From NCBI RefSeq assembly GCF_001584185.1, contig NZ_CP013234.1:4588001-4652000 (forward strand): 64,000 bases of DNA, read 5' to 3'. A model generated the notes under the pieces. That model made no database searches. It was not told where the DNA came from and was given only the letters and a program-made list of their open reading frames with translations. This DNA is from Collimonas pratensis (lineage in GTDB: Bacteria; Pseudomonadota; Gammaproteobacteria; Burkholderiales; Burkholderiaceae_D). Positions 19,169-28,546 of the stretch are shown here, one piece after another. A program made the translations under genes and the position numbers. Numbering within the stretch: the stretch's first letter is position 1; every line of letters starts with the position of its first letter.

Positions 19169-20872
19169 ATGAGCGCTGCACCATCACAACACGCCGACCT
19201 GAATCCGACGCCCGCGCCTAAGCGCGTGATCAGCGCCGACCTGGTGGCCGGCCTTTCGATCGCCGGACTGCTGCTGCCCGAAGCCGTGGCTTATTCCAGC
19301 ATCGCCAACCTGCCGCCGCAGACCGGCGTCATCGCGCTGTTCGCCGGCCTCCTGTGCTATGGTCTGTTCGGCAGCAGCCGCTTTGCGATCGTCTCAGCGA
19401 CTTCGTCCTCCGCGGCGGTGCTGGCGGCAGCCACCGCCTCCATGGCGAATGGCGACATCGGCCTGCGCATGACGCTGGCGATCGGCCTGGTGATGATCAC
19501 CGGCCTGTTCTTCCTGCTGGCGGGGCTGGCGCGCATGGGCAGCGTCACCGATTTCATCGCCAAGCCGGTCTTGCGCGGCTTTGCCTTCGGCCTGGCCATC
19601 GTCATCATCGTCAAGCAGATCGCCAGCGTGGTCGATATCCATCCCGTGCATAGCGACATGACCCGCTTCATCCCCGAAATGCTGGCCCAGGCCGGCCGCT
19701 GGAACTGGATCAGCGTCGCCGTCATGGCGGCGGCGCTGGCCTTGCTGTTCCTGTTCGCACGGCTGCGGCGGGTGCCGGGCGCGCTGCTGGTGATCGTCAT
19801 CGGCGTCGCCGCCGGCCAGTGGCTCAATCTGCAGCAATACGGCGTCGGCCTGGTCGGCAGCATCCATCTGCAGCTGGCGCTGCCGACGCTGCCCATGTTG
19901 TCGCGCGCCGACTGGTTGCGCCTGGGCGAGCTGGGCTTTGCCATGGGCATGATCTTGTATGCCGAGTCGTATGGCTCGATACGCAGCTTCGCCATCAAGC
20001 ACGGCGACACCACGGCGCCCAACCGCGATCTGCTGGCGCTGGGCGCTTCCAACCTGTTGTCCGGCCTGTTCCACGGCATGCCGGTCGGCGCCGGTTATTC
20101 CGCTACTTCCGCCAACGAAGCGGCCGGCGCTACTTCGCGCCTGTCCGGCTGGGTGGCGGCGCTGGTGATGCTGGCCATCGTGCTGACCTTGCTGCCGGGG
20201 ATCGCCCTGACGCCGGAGCCGGTGCTGGCGGCAATCGTGATCCATGCCGTCAGCCACACGCTCAATCCGATGGCGTTCCGCCCGTACTTCCAGTGGCGCC
20301 GCGATCGCCTGGTGGTGGTTGCCTCGGTCATCGCAGTGCTGTTGCTCGGCGTGCTGGACGGCTTGCTAGTCTCGATCGTGATCAGCATCTTCATGATGCT
20401 GCGGCAGTTTTCGCAATCCACCATTTCCATCCTCGGCCAGCTCGGCGACAGCCATGACTTCGTCAACATGCGCACCCATCCGGCTGCGCAGCCGGTGGCC
20501 GGCATCATCATCTTGCGTCCCAACGAGCCGCTGTTCTTTGCCAACGCCGAACGCATCCTGAGCCAGGCGCGCCGTTCCATCGCTGCCGCCAAGGATCTGC
20601 ACACCGTCATCCTCAGCCTGGAAGAATCGCCGGACCTCGACAGCACCAGCCTGGAAGGCTTGCACGATTTCTTCACCTTCGTCGAGGCCAGCGGCTTGCA
20701 GCTGCTGCTGGCGCGCCTGAAAGATCCGGTCTACGACATTATGAAGAACGCCGTGACGCCAGCCTTTCCGGCTGCCTGCCTGAGCGCGCTGAGCGTGGCC
20801 GAAGCAGTGCACGTGGCCTTGACGCCGCAGCAGGATACCAAGCAAGCCACCGATATCATCCAGGGAGAATAA
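19169..20872 (+). CDS. SulP-family anion transporter with STAS domain
   Basis: This 567-residue inner-membrane carrier is related to sulfate and bicarbonate transporters. It has 10-12 membrane helices in residues about 20-430, with the SulP signature GLLLPEAVAYSSIANLPPQTG near the N terminus, and a C-terminal STAS domain from about residue 450 containing LSLEESPDLDSTSLEGL. The start at 19169 has a strong GGAGG 3-8 nt upstream; the frame is open for another 40 codons but without a ribosome site. Only 2 nt separate its stop from the next gene. The anion is not evident. Confidence 0.88.
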   Translation: MSAAPSQHADLNPTPAPKRVISADLVAGLSIAGLLLPEAVAYSSIANLPPQTGVIALFAGLLCYGLFGSSRFAIVSATSSSAAVLAAATASMANGDIGLRMTLAIGLVMITGLFFLLAGLARMGSVTDFIAKPVLRGFAFGLAIVIIVKQIASVVDIHPVHSDMTRFIPEMLAQAGRWNWISVAVMAAALALLFLFARLRRVPGALLVIVIGVAAGQWLNLQQYGVGLVGSIHLQLALPTLPMLSRADWLRLGELGFAMGMILYAESYGSIRSFAIKHGDTTAPNRDLLALGASNLLSGLFHGMPVGAGYSATSANEAAGATSRLSGWVAALVMLAIVLTLLPGIALTPEPVLAAIVIHAVSHTLNPMAFRPYFQWRRDRLVVVASVIAVLLLGVLDGLLVSIVISIFMMLRQFSQSTISILGQLGDSHDFVNMRTHPAAQPVAGIIILRPNEPLFFANAERILSQARRSIAAAKDLHTVILSLEESPDLDSTSLEGLHDFFTFVEASGLQLLLARLKDPVYDIMKNAVTPAFPAACLSALSVAEAVHVALTPQQDTKQATDIIQGE

Positions 20873-20874
20873 TC

Positions 20875-21942
20875 ATGCATGCACGCTGGAAAATAATGAC
20901 AGCCGCGCTATGCGCGGCATTTGCGGCCGTTGCCGCAAGCGCCGACGCCGCCGAAATCGCCTTTGCTTCTCGCAGCGATTTCACCGAAATCAGCCTGAAC
21001 ATCAGGGATACCTATAACGCCAATCCGGATCAGATCGTCCTGGACGTCACCCTCAGCCAGGACGCCCAGCAGCGCATGCTGGCGGCCACAACCGCGGCGC
21101 TGGAGCAGGACCTGACCCTGCTGATCGACGGCAAGCCGGTCAGCACCACGCACGTCAAGAATGCGATCGACGCGCCGCAGTTGCAGATTGCCATGTCGAG
21201 ACAGCTCGCCATCGCGCTTTTGCCAAACCTGCTTGGTGTCAGTAATGACGCCAATTCGGCCGCCAACTCGGCCGCAAACCCGTCCGCCATACCGCCCGCC
21301 ATGCCATCTGCTGTAGCAGCAACGATGCCGGCGCCAGTCAGCAATCCGGAACCTTTGTTCGCCGCACCGCCAGTCGAGGCACAGCCGCAGCAGGTAGTAC
21401 CGCCGACAGTCACCGACTCGGCACCTGAAGCCACGGCAGCCATGCCACCGATGCTGCCGCTGCCGGCGGTACCACCTGATCTCGGCGCGGCGCCTGTGGC
21501 AGAACCGGCGCCATCCTCGCTGCCGCAGGAAGCAGCCATGGCGCCTGCAGTCGTGGCGGTTGAATCTCCGGCGCCACCACTACCGCTGGTGCCAGCCCTG
21601 CCCCAGGTACCGCGCTGGGCAACCGGCGCCTGGCTGCCGACCAGCGCGACGCCGTCGCCCTATGCCGAAATCTATACCGGCGACGCAATAGCCATCTCCG
21701 CCCACGGCATCAACGCCCTCACCTGCAACCAGGCCAGGACACATGTACTGGAAAGCAGCCCGCAGCAGGTACGGCTGGAAATCGATCGGGGCAGCGCCTG
21801 CGTCATCAACAAGATCGCGGTCGGACAGCTGCGCGTTACCCCTTCGGCAACGCCGGGGAAAGTGGTGATTTCGCTGTACAGCCCCGGCGACGACATGAAC
21901 GGCGCTCCTGCCATCGAAGGCAGTTATCAGCGCAAGCCGTAA
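20875..21942 (+). CDS. Secreted Ala/Pro-rich protein with SecD-P1-like segment
   Basis: A 355-residue exported protein with a signal peptide ending at ADAAE (around residue 24). Residues about 28-115 resemble the SecD/SecDF P1-head fold: a strand IVLDVTLSQDAQQRM, a helix, then LTLLIDGKPVSTTHV, the same order as the SecD motif around LDGKVISAPVI. A long Ala/Pro/Val linker (about 120-245) leads to a C-terminal globular part with two cysteines (TCNQARTH and SACVIN). It is 2 nt downstream of the SulP gene, with GGAGA before the ATG, so it is in the same operon. I do not recognise a characterised homologue. Confidence 0.75.
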   Translation: MHARWKIMTAALCAAFAAVAASADAAEIAFASRSDFTEISLNIRDTYNANPDQIVLDVTLSQDAQQRMLAATTAALEQDLTLLIDGKPVSTTHVKNAIDAPQLQIAMSRQLAIALLPNLLGVSNDANSAANSAANPSAIPPAMPSAVAATMPAPVSNPEPLFAAPPVEAQPQQVVPPTVTDSAPEATAAMPPMLPLPAVPPDLGAAPVAEPAPSSLPQEAAMAPAVVAVESPAPPLPLVPALPQVPRWATGAWLPTSATPSPYAEIYTGDAIAISAHGINALTCNQARTHVLESSPQQVRLEIDRGSACVINKIAVGQLRVTPSATPGKVVISLYSPGDDMNGAPAIEGSYQRKP

Positions 21943-22170
21943 CAATGGCGCGGGCTTGCGCCGGAAAACATGGTTCAGGAATTTCCGCTACTATAGCGAC
22001 TCGCTGGATGCGCCGATGCATTGAAGCATGGATGAAAAACCTGTCAAATGCGCGCGCTGACGGAAACTCGTTGCTGTTTTGCTGGTCGTAGCCGGATGCG
22101 GCCGGCAACTGGCGGTTCTGAATCCTGTTTTCGCTATTACACGCTTAGTACATTTACATCCCGATACTTT

Positions 22171-22695
22171 ATGCAACGTTACTCACTCCCGGCCATCGTG
22201 CTGCACTGGCTGGTCGCTATCCTCATTGTTGCCGCCTTTACGCTCGGCCTGACCATGGTCGACATTCCCGGTCTGACGCCCACCAAGCTGAAATATTTTT
22301 CATGGCATAAATGGCTAGGCGTGACGGTATTCGGCCTGGCCTGCCTGCGTTTGCTATGGCGCAAGGCCAAGGGCGCGCCGCCCTATCCGGCCAGCATGCA
22401 GCCCTGGCAGCAAATGGCCGCGCACGGCTTGCACGTGCTCTTGTATGTGCTGATTTTCGCGGTACCGCTGTCCGGCTATTTCTACAGCCTGGCGGCTGGC
22501 GTGCCGGTGACTTACCTGGGAATCTGGCCGATGCCGGTGCTGATCGCCGCCAACCCGGATCTCAAGCCGGTCCTGAAACTGGTCCACTACACACTCAACA
22601 TAATCATGCTGGGCGCCGTCTCGCTGCACGTTCTGGCAGCGCTCAAGCACCACTTCATCGACCGCGACGGCGTGCTGAAACGCATGCTGCCTTAG
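22171..22695 (+). CDS. Cytochrome b561 family protein
   Basis: This 174-residue, four-helix di-heme membrane protein is of the prokaryotic CybB type. Likely heme-ligand histidines are in LHWLVA (helix 1), SWHKWLG (helix 2), HGLHVLLY (helix 3) and SLHVLAAL (helix 4). The start is placed at 22171, where the family sequence MQRYSLPAIVLHW begins; a longer upstream frame exists without support. Two yceI genes follow after 31 and 35 bp. CybB and YceI genes are often neighbours, which suggests a shared role in quinone or isoprenoid-linked redox at the membrane. Confidence 0.9.
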   Translation: MQRYSLPAIVLHWLVAILIVAAFTLGLTMVDIPGLTPTKLKYFSWHKWLGVTVFGLACLRLLWRKAKGAPPYPASMQPWQQMAAHGLHVLLYVLIFAVPLSGYFYSLAAGVPVTYLGIWPMPVLIAANPDLKPVLKLVHYTLNIIMLGAVSLHVLAALKHHFIDRDGVLKRMLP

Positions 22696-22726
22696 TCCTT
22701 CATTCATTTAATCCAAAGGAAGCTTC

Positions 22727-23302
22727 ATGACCTTGCACAAATTCACCCTCGCGACTGCCGCCGGCCTGCTGGCCCTCGGCGCCAGCAGCTCATCCATGGC
22801 GGCGCCGCTGAAAGCCGACCTGGCGAAAAGCAGCGTCACCATCGTCTTCAAGCAGATGAATGTGCCGGTGGAAGCCAAGTTCAAGAAATTCAGCCCCGCC
22901 ATCGATTTCGATGCTGCGCAGCCAGCTGCGGCCAAAGCCAGCGTCGACATCGACATCGCCAGCTTCGACCTCGGCGATCCTGAATACAACAAGGAAGTGC
23001 TGAAGAAAGAATGGTTCAATGCGGCGCAATTCGCCAAGGCCAGTTTTGTCGCCAGTGCGATCAAGGCCAGCGCCGGCGCGCCGGCAGGCAGCAAATACGA
23101 TGTCAGCGGCAAGCTGACCATCAAGGGCAAGACCACCGATGTCAGCTTCCCCCTGAGCGTCAAGAAAGACGGCGGCGCCCAGGTTTTCGACGGCGTCTTG
23201 CCGATCAAGCGGCTCACCTACAATATCGGTGAAGGCGAATGGAAAGACACCAGCATGGTGGCGGACGAAATCACCATCAAGTTTCATCTTGTAGCGAATT
23301 AA
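22727..23302 (+). CDS. YceI-family periplasmic protein (first copy)
   Basis: A 191-residue exported lipocalin-like protein that probably binds an amphiphilic or polyisoprenoid ligand. It has a signal peptide ending near SSMAA and the YceI pattern of eight strands with [24 protein letters not shown] is 5 nt before the ATG. This copy is more divergent from E. coli YceI than the next one: it lacks the H-x-Y start of the fold and has [15 protein letters not shown] instead. Operon: b561, yceI, yceI. Confidence 0.88.
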   Translation: MTLHKFTLATAAGLLALGASSSSMAAPLKADLAKSSVTIVFKQMNVPVEAKFKKFSPAIDFDAAQPAAAKASVDIDIASFDLGDPEYNKEVLKKEWFNAAQFAKASFVASAIKASAGAPAGSKYDVSGKLTIKGKTTDVSFPLSVKKDGGAQVFDGVLPIKRLTYNIGEGEWKDTSMVADEITIKFHLVAN

Positions 23303-23337
23303 TCAGAAACATCATTCCACTGAAAGGATCACCCTCA

Positions 23338-23910
23338 ATGAAACTCAAGCTCATCATCGCTTCCCTGCTGGCCGCCAGCGCCGCCAGCGCATTTGCCGCT
23401 GCCGAAACTTACACCATTGACCCTAACCATACCTATCCGAGCTTCACCGCCGACCACATGGGCATTTCATTCTGGCGCGGCAAATTTGAAAAGACCACTG
23501 GTTCGGTCACCCTGGACCGCGCTGCCAAGACCGGCGCCATCGATATCCATATCGATCCCAGCACTATCGATTTCGGTCACGCCAAGATGAACGAGCATGC
23601 CTCCGGCCCGGACATGTTCGACGTCAAGAAATTTCCTGACGTCACCTACAAGAGCACGTCGATCCAGTTCGACGGCGACAAGCCGGTGGCAGTCGACGGC
23701 GAGCTGACCCTGCACGGCGTCACCAAGCCAGTCAAGCTGACCATCAATTCCTTCAAGTGCATCATGCACCCGATGCTGAAGCGCGAAGTGTGCGGCGCCG
23801 ACGCCACCGCGGAATTCAACCGCAGCGACTTCGGCATCAGCTACGGCGTGCCGAAATTCGCACCGGAAGTGAAGCTGGCGATCCAGGTCGAAGCAGTCAA
23901 GGCCAACTGA
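23338..23910 (+). CDS. YceI-family periplasmic protein (second copy)
   Basis: This 190-residue protein has a signal peptide ending at SAFAA and the classic YceI opening [18 protein letters not shown], followed by [16 protein letters not shown] and [15 protein letters not shown]. Two cysteines (FKC and EVC) are present in the mature part. The start at 23338 is chosen by AAGGA upstream and the signal peptide. It ends the b561-yceI-yceI operon before a clear terminator. Confidence 0.92.
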   Translation: MKLKLIIASLLAASAASAFAAAETYTIDPNHTYPSFTADHMGISFWRGKFEKTTGSVTLDRAAKTGAIDIHIDPSTIDFGHAKMNEHASGPDMFDVKKFPDVTYKSTSIQFDGDKPVAVDGELTLHGVTKPVKLTINSFKCIMHPMLKREVCGADATAEFNRSDFGISYGVPKFAPEVKLAIQVEAVKAN

Positions 23911-23927
23911 TTCCAGCACTGACAGCG

Positions 23928-23962
23928 AAGCCGGACAGCATTGCGCTGGCCGGCTTTTTTTT
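23928..23962 (+). terminator. Intrinsic terminator after the yceI pair
   Basis: AAGCCGG at 23928-23934 pairs with CCGGCTT at 23950-23956, followed by a run of eight Ts. The loop is 15 nt and can form a small inner stem. Confidence 0.8.
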
Positions 23963-24047
23963 GCCGCACGAATGTCCACTTCAGTTCATCTGCCTGTAAC
24001 ACAAGCACGATAAAATCAACGCTCCGCCCCCTCCCGCCGAGCACGCC

Positions 24048-25673
24048 ATGCCGAACGACGCCACCGCCTATAAACGCCGTACTTTCCTACGCAAGGTCGG
24101 CGCCGGCGCCGGTGTTCTGCTGAGCGGCGCGCCGCTGCACAGCGTGATCGCGCAGAGCGCTGGACAAAACGCGGCGCCAGCCCTGGTCACGTCTGAGCGC
24201 TTGCGGCCGCAAATGACTAGCGGCGTGATGAGCGGCGACATCAGCCGCGACAAGGCGATCATCTGGAGCCGCGCCGACCGCCCCTCGCGCATGGTGGTGG
24301 AATATGCCAGCAACGAAAATTTCCACAACGCTCAAACGATCAACGGTCCGATCGCACTCTCCAGCAGCGATTTCTCGGCACGGGTCGATCTCGGCGGCCT
24401 GCCCAGCGGGCAAACCATTTTTTATCGGGTGCGCTTCCAGGATATTCAGAATCCGGCCATTTACAGCGCGCCGCAAAGCGGCAGCCTGCTGATCCCCGGC
24501 GGTGGAGAGCGCGACATCACTTTCGCTTTTTCCGGCGATGAAGCCGGCCAGGGCTGGGGCATCAACGAAGCCTGGGGCGGCTACCGCATCTACGAAACCA
24601 TGCGCCGCTTGAAACCGGATTTCTTTATCCATTCCGGCGACCAGATCTACGCCGACGGCGTCCTCGAAAAGGAAGTCAGGCTGGACGACGGCACGCTCTG
24701 GCAAAACCTGGTGACGCCAGCCAAGTCCAAGGTGGCGGAAACGCTGGACGACTATCGCGGCAACTTCGCCTACAACCTGCTAGACCTGAACAAGCGCCGC
24801 TTTGCCGCCGAAGTGCCGTTCCTGGTGCAATGGGACGATCACGAAGTGCGCAACAACTGGTATCCGGGCCAGACCATCGGCGCCGCTGAAAAACGCTACC
24901 AGCAGCGCGATCTGTCGACCCTGGCGGCCAACGCCAAGCGCGCCATGTTTGAATACAATCCGTTCCGCATCGATCCCAGCGATCCGGAACGGGTTTACCG
25001 CATGTTCAACTACGGCCCGCTGCTGGAAATCTTCATGCTCGATGAGCGCAGCTATCGCGGCCCCAACTCGCAGAACCGCCAGAGCGCGCTGACGCAGGAC
25101 GCCGCCTTTCTCGGCGCCGCCCAGCTGCGCTGGATCAAGCAAGCCTTGCTGCGCTCACGTTCAACCTGGAAAGTCATTGCCAGCGACATGCCGATCTCGA
25201 TCGTGGTGCCGGATCTCAACCCGGATGTGCCGCAGGGTACCTTCGAAGCCTGGGCCAACGGCGATAACGGCAAGCCGCGCGGACGCGAGCTGGAAGTAGC
25301 CAGCCTGCTCAAATTCATCAAGCAGCACGATATCAAGAACGTAGTGTGGGTCACGGCCGACGTGCATTACGCCTCCGCCACTTACTATGCGCCGGACAAG
25401 GCGCAATTCACCGACTTCAAGCCGTTCTGGGAATTTGTCGGCGGGCCGCTGCACGCCGGCACTTTCGGTCCGGGTGAAATCGACCGTACCTTCGGACCCG
25501 ATGTGCGCTACGTCAGCATCCCCAGCGACATGAAGCAGAACCGCCCGCCCAGCGAGCTGCTGCAATTTTTCGGCGTCGGCAAGATCGACGCCAGGAGCAA
25601 GGTCATGACAGTCTCCCTGCACGACGTCGATGGCAAGGATTTGTTCAAGGTCGACCTCCACCCCGAGGCTTAG
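24048..25673 (+). CDS. phoD: PhoD-like alkaline phosphatase, Tat-exported
   Basis: This 541-residue secreted phosphodiesterase/phosphatase has a twin-arginine signal (KRRTFLRKVGAG at residues 9-20), an N-terminal Ig-like domain (about 55-145) and a metallophosphatase domain. Metal-site motifs include FSGDEAG, HSGDQIYADG, QWDDHEVRNNW and WVTADVHYASATYY. PhoD enzymes use Fe and Ca and release phosphate from esters outside the cytoplasm. It is a single-gene unit here; no obvious Pho box was found in the 137-bp upstream gap. Confidence 0.9.
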   Translation: MPNDATAYKRRTFLRKVGAGAGVLLSGAPLHSVIAQSAGQNAAPALVTSERLRPQMTSGVMSGDISRDKAIIWSRADRPSRMVVEYASNENFHNAQTINGPIALSSSDFSARVDLGGLPSGQTIFYRVRFQDIQNPAIYSAPQSGSLLIPGGGERDITFAFSGDEAGQGWGINEAWGGYRIYETMRRLKPDFFIHSGDQIYADGVLEKEVRLDDGTLWQNLVTPAKSKVAETLDDYRGNFAYNLLDLNKRRFAAEVPFLVQWDDHEVRNNWYPGQTIGAAEKRYQQRDLSTLAANAKRAMFEYNPFRIDPSDPERVYRMFNYGPLLEIFMLDERSYRGPNSQNRQSALTQDAAFLGAAQLRWIKQALLRSRSTWKVIASDMPISIVVPDLNPDVPQGTFEAWANGDNGKPRGRELEVASLLKFIKQHDIKNVVWVTADVHYASATYYAPDKAQFTDFKPFWEFVGGPLHAGTFGPGEIDRTFGPDVRYVSIPSDMKQNRPPSELLQFFGVGKIDARSKVMTVSLHDVDGKDLFKVDLHPEA

Positions 25674-25815
25674 GAATAAGCCAACATTCCTGTCGACAGG
25701 CAATGGTGGCCATGTAACGGCTATACCGCGGCGTCTATTGCTGCGCCGCGGGCGACGCGCTAACATACGGCTGCCAGCGCCATCCCGGCGCCGGCCAACC
25801 GCGACGCCTTTATCC

Positions 25816-26184
25816 ATGTTCCGCCTGCCCCGTCCATTGCGCCAGCTTGCCATCTGCCTGGCCATGTTTGCAGCCTTGCTGCCAAGCGTGGTGCAGCTGC
25901 TGCCGGCCGCCCATGGCCAGCCGCTCGGGCTGGGCGAACTGTGCAGCGTCGCCGGCCATCTGCAGGCGCCGGCTTCCGGCAATCACGACGCCCCCGACCA
26001 GGACCACCAGGGCCATTGCCTGCTGTGCTTCCTGCACGCTGCCGATCTCGGCCTGCCGCCCGGCGTCAGCCAGTGGCAGCTACCGGCCAGCGAGGGCATC
26101 GATCTTCCCCAGGCAGTATCCACGCTGCATGCCAGCATCGTCCGCCTGCATCCGCAGTCGCGCGGGCCGCCCGCTCTTTCCTGA
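25816..26184 (+). CDS. DUF2946 family protein
   Basis: A 122-residue protein with an N-terminal hydrophobic helix (signal or anchor, residues about 8-32) and the DUF2946 hallmark HCLLCFLHAADLG near residue 75, preceded by a His/Asp-rich stretch (NHDAPDQDHQGH). The CxxC and histidines suggest metal binding, probably copper, but this is inference. The start at 25816 begins the hydrophobic helix; no strong ribosome site is seen. The next gene, 79 bp on, is a barrel protein with a CAGCGC motif, and the two are probably functionally linked. Confidence 0.8.
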   Translation: MFRLPRPLRQLAICLAMFAALLPSVVQLLPAAHGQPLGLGELCSVAGHLQAPASGNHDAPDQDHQGHCLLCFLHAADLGLPPGVSQWQLPASEGIDLPQAVSTLHASIVRLHPQSRGPPALS

Positions 26185-26263
26185 TCTTGTTCACCGCAGC
26201 CCGCTTTCGCTACGCGAAAGTGCGCCTTTACGCCTGACCACCTGAATCAGAAAGACTTTCACC

Positions 26264-27304
26264 ATGGCTACGCCATTCTCTCGCCGCGCCCGCTCTGGCT
26301 TGCTGCCGCTGGCGGTGCTGTCTTTGAGCACCCTGTCTTTGAGCCTCCTTTTCCCGCAAACCGCGTTGGCCTGCGCCGGCTGCGGCTGCACCCTCAGTTC
26401 CGACTGGGACAACCTCGGCATCAGCAGTTCATCCGGACTGAAAATGGATCTGCGCTACGATTACCTGGACCAGAACCAGCTGCGCAGCGGCAGCGGCAAG
26501 ATCTCGCCCGCCGCCGCCAGCCAGATCTCCCACAACGGCGATCCGCAGGAAGTGGAAAGATACACCCGCAACAACTACCTGACGCTAGGCCTGGACTACA
26601 GCTTCAATCCAGACTGGGGCATCAATCTGCAGCTGCCCTACATCATGCGCAGCCATAGCACCCTGGGCACCGCATCGGACGGCGTCACCCCCGGCGACGG
26701 CGGCGGCCAGTATGATTCCCGCACCTCCAGCATCGGCGACATCAAGCTGATCGGCCGCTACCAGGGCTTCACGCCTGAGCATAATTTCGGCATCCTGTTC
26801 GGCGTGAAGCTGCCCACCGGCAGCCATACCGATACCGCGCTGTCGAGCGATCCGACGGCGCCGGGACAGGTCGCCATCGATCGCGGCCTGCAACCGGGCA
26901 GCGGCACCACCGATGCCATCCTCGGCATCTACTATATGGATACGCTGAGCCAGAACCTGGATTACTTCGCCCAGGGCATCGTGCAGAAGGCACTCAATTC
27001 CAGCGACCAGTACCGTCCGGGCGACGGCGCCAACCTGAACCTGGGCCTGCGCTACGTCGGCAACAGCAGCTTCACGCCGCAGATCCAGCTCAACGTACGG
27101 CGCGTGCTGCACGACGTCGGCGCCAATGCCGACACCATCAGTACCGGCGGCACCCTGGTCTACCTGAGCCCCGGCATCAACGTGCCGATCTCGCAACAGG
27201 TCTCGCTCTACGGCTTCGTACAGTTGCCGGTTTATCAAAAGGTCAACGGCGTGCAGCTGGCGCCGCGCTATACGGCCACTATTGGCGCCCGCTACGCGTT
27301 CTAG
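26264..27304 (+). CDS. Predicted outer-membrane beta-barrel with N-terminal CAGCGC motif
   Basis: This 346-residue exported protein has a long signal peptide ending at TALA (about residue 36), directly followed by CAGCGCTLSSDW. The remainder alternates short hydrophobic strands and turns and ends in ...ARYAF, an outer-membrane insertion signature with terminal Phe. It resembles transporter-like barrels of the MetA-pathway/phenol group. The cysteine cluster at the mature N terminus would face the periplasm and could bind metal. A DUF2946 gene is just upstream. Function unknown. Confidence 0.75.
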   Translation: MATPFSRRARSGLLPLAVLSLSTLSLSLLFPQTALACAGCGCTLSSDWDNLGISSSSGLKMDLRYDYLDQNQLRSGSGKISPAAASQISHNGDPQEVERYTRNNYLTLGLDYSFNPDWGINLQLPYIMRSHSTLGTASDGVTPGDGGGQYDSRTSSIGDIKLIGRYQGFTPEHNFGILFGVKLPTGSHTDTALSSDPTAPGQVAIDRGLQPGSGTTDAILGIYYMDTLSQNLDYFAQGIVQKALNSSDQYRPGDGANLNLGLRYVGNSSFTPQIQLNVRRVLHDVGANADTISTGGTLVYLSPGINVPISQQVSLYGFVQLPVYQKVNGVQLAPRYTATIGARYAF

Positions 27305-27310
27305 CGTCAT

Positions 27311-27336
27311 GCGGCCGGCAGTACGCTGCCGGCCGC
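27311..27336 (+). terminator. GC-rich hairpin after the barrel gene
   Basis: A perfect 11-bp stem (27311-27321 with 27326-27336) lies 7 nt after the stop. There is no immediate T-run; the next Ts are about 18 nt later. Confidence 0.55.
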
Positions 27337-27585
27337 GCCCCTGCTGATTCATGATTTTTTAATAATCAAAACGCCTGCGAACGTAAAAATCTCACAATTG
27401 TTTTCATTTGTATCGAAGTTTATGTCAGCCATATCCAAGATGACCGCGTTGATTACCTACCTCGGTCATATTGCCAGGTGCGGCGCACAACAAGTTGCAC
27501 GGTCGTGCTGCAAGTAGACAGATTGACACCTAAGGTGTCGAGATCAGCAACACACATGAGCACTATTTACTCCATGGAGAAGAAA

Positions 27586-28089
27586 ATGAAAGCATTGTTT
27601 ATTTCAGCAGCAGTTGCAGCAGCCTTACTGACTTCCGCCGCCAGTTTCGCGCAAGCACCGGCAGCAGCGCCAGCCGGCAGCACCGGCCTGTGCAAGGACG
27701 GCAGTTACTCTTCCAACGCCACCAAGAAAGGCGCTTGCGCCGGCCATAAAGGCGTAAAAGAATGGTACTCCGCTGCCGCCGCAGCACCGGCAGCCGCCGC
27801 AGCCGCACCTGCCGCTGCTCCAGCAGCCGCCCCGGCCGCGGCGCCTGCCGCTATGGCCAAGCCAGCCGCCGCTGCGCCCGCAGCAATGGCGCCGGCAAAA
27901 CCGGCAGCTGCAGCAACCGCTCCTGCAGCCGGCGCTAATCCAGGCGACGTCTGGGTCAATACCTCGAGCAAGGTATACCACTGCGCAGGCAGCAAATACT
28001 ATGGCAAAACCAAGGCTGGCTCTTACATGACAGAAGCCGCCGCCAAGGCGGCAGGCAACCACGCCGACCACGGCAAGGCTTGCAGCTAA
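27586..28089 (+). CDS. Ala/Pro-rich exported protein, DUF3761 type
   Basis: This 167-residue protein has a signal peptide ending at SFAQA. The domain GLCKDGSYSSNATKKGACAGHKGVKEWY (in parts, residues about 31-60) matches DUF3761. An Ala/Pro repeat region (about 65-120) follows, and a second short domain has VYHCAGSKYYGKTKAGSYM. The start is at 27586, with GGAGA 5 nt upstream; ATG 27574 is possible. The Ala/Pro stretch is low complexity and may vary between strains. Function unknown; these proteins resemble small cell-envelope proteins of Burkholderiales. Confidence 0.82.
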   Translation: MKALFISAAVAAALLTSAASFAQAPAAAPAGSTGLCKDGSYSSNATKKGACAGHKGVKEWYSAAAAAPAAAAAAPAAAPAAAPAAAPAAMAKPAAAAPAAMAPAKPAAAATAPAAGANPGDVWVNTSSKVYHCAGSKYYGKTKAGSYMTEAAAKAAGNHADHGKACS

Positions 28090-28100
28090 CAGCTGAGGCG

Positions 28101-28131
28101 ACAGGGCCAGGCAGATTGCCTGGCCCTGTTT
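28101..28131 (+). terminator. Strong hairpin terminator after the DUF3761 gene
   Basis: A perfect 13-bp stem (28101-28113 with 28117-28129) and 3-nt loop, followed by TT. The short T-run makes it a hairpin of terminator type with moderate intrinsic strength. Confidence 0.7.
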
Positions 28132-28280
28132 GCATGTGCGGCCGTTTTCCTGGCAATGCCGCAGCCGCTAAAGCAATTTTCCGGTTTATCTATCTTTTAC
28201 AATTGGACGACTTTATTTGATGATGTTTACGCTACTCTTGCCGGGTAGTCTAAACATGGTCAACTTTGAAAGGAAATCTC

Positions 28281-28526
28281 ATGGGCATCATCGCTTGGTT
28301 GATAGTTGGCGCGATTGCAGGATGGCTGGCAGGTGTTTTGGTCAAGGGCGGCGGCTTCGGCGTGCTGGTTGATATCATCGTCGGTATCGTCGGCGCCTTC
28401 ATCGGCGGCTGGCTGGCAGGAGTACTTGGCATTCAGGTGGGCGGCGGCTGGATCGCCTCTATCGTGACCGCCACCGTGGGCGCAGTGATCCTGCTGTTCA
28501 TTCTGCGGCTGATCAAGCGCGCCTGA
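28281..28526 (+). CDS. GlsB/YeaQ/YmgE-family stress-response membrane protein
   Basis: An 81-residue protein of the transglycosylase-associated family, with three glycine-rich membrane helices (MGIIAWLIVGAIAGWLAG, then GVLVDIIVGIVGAFIGGWLAG, then a C-terminal helix). The start at ATG 28281 has AAAGGA 7-12 nt upstream. Such proteins are often induced in stationary phase or envelope stress; the molecular role is unknown. It is a single-gene unit with its own terminator. Confidence 0.9.
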   Translation: MGIIAWLIVGAIAGWLAGVLVKGGGFGVLVDIIVGIVGAFIGGWLAGVLGIQVGGGWIASIVTATVGAVILLFILRLIKRA

Positions 28527-28546
28527 GTTTCAGCAAGCAAGTTGCA

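Noticed and set aside
26204..26220. CTTTCGC-TAC-GCGAAAG hairpin between the DUF2946 and barrel genes
   Set aside because: Only 7 bp with no T-run; too small to call a terminator and no second copy was noticed.
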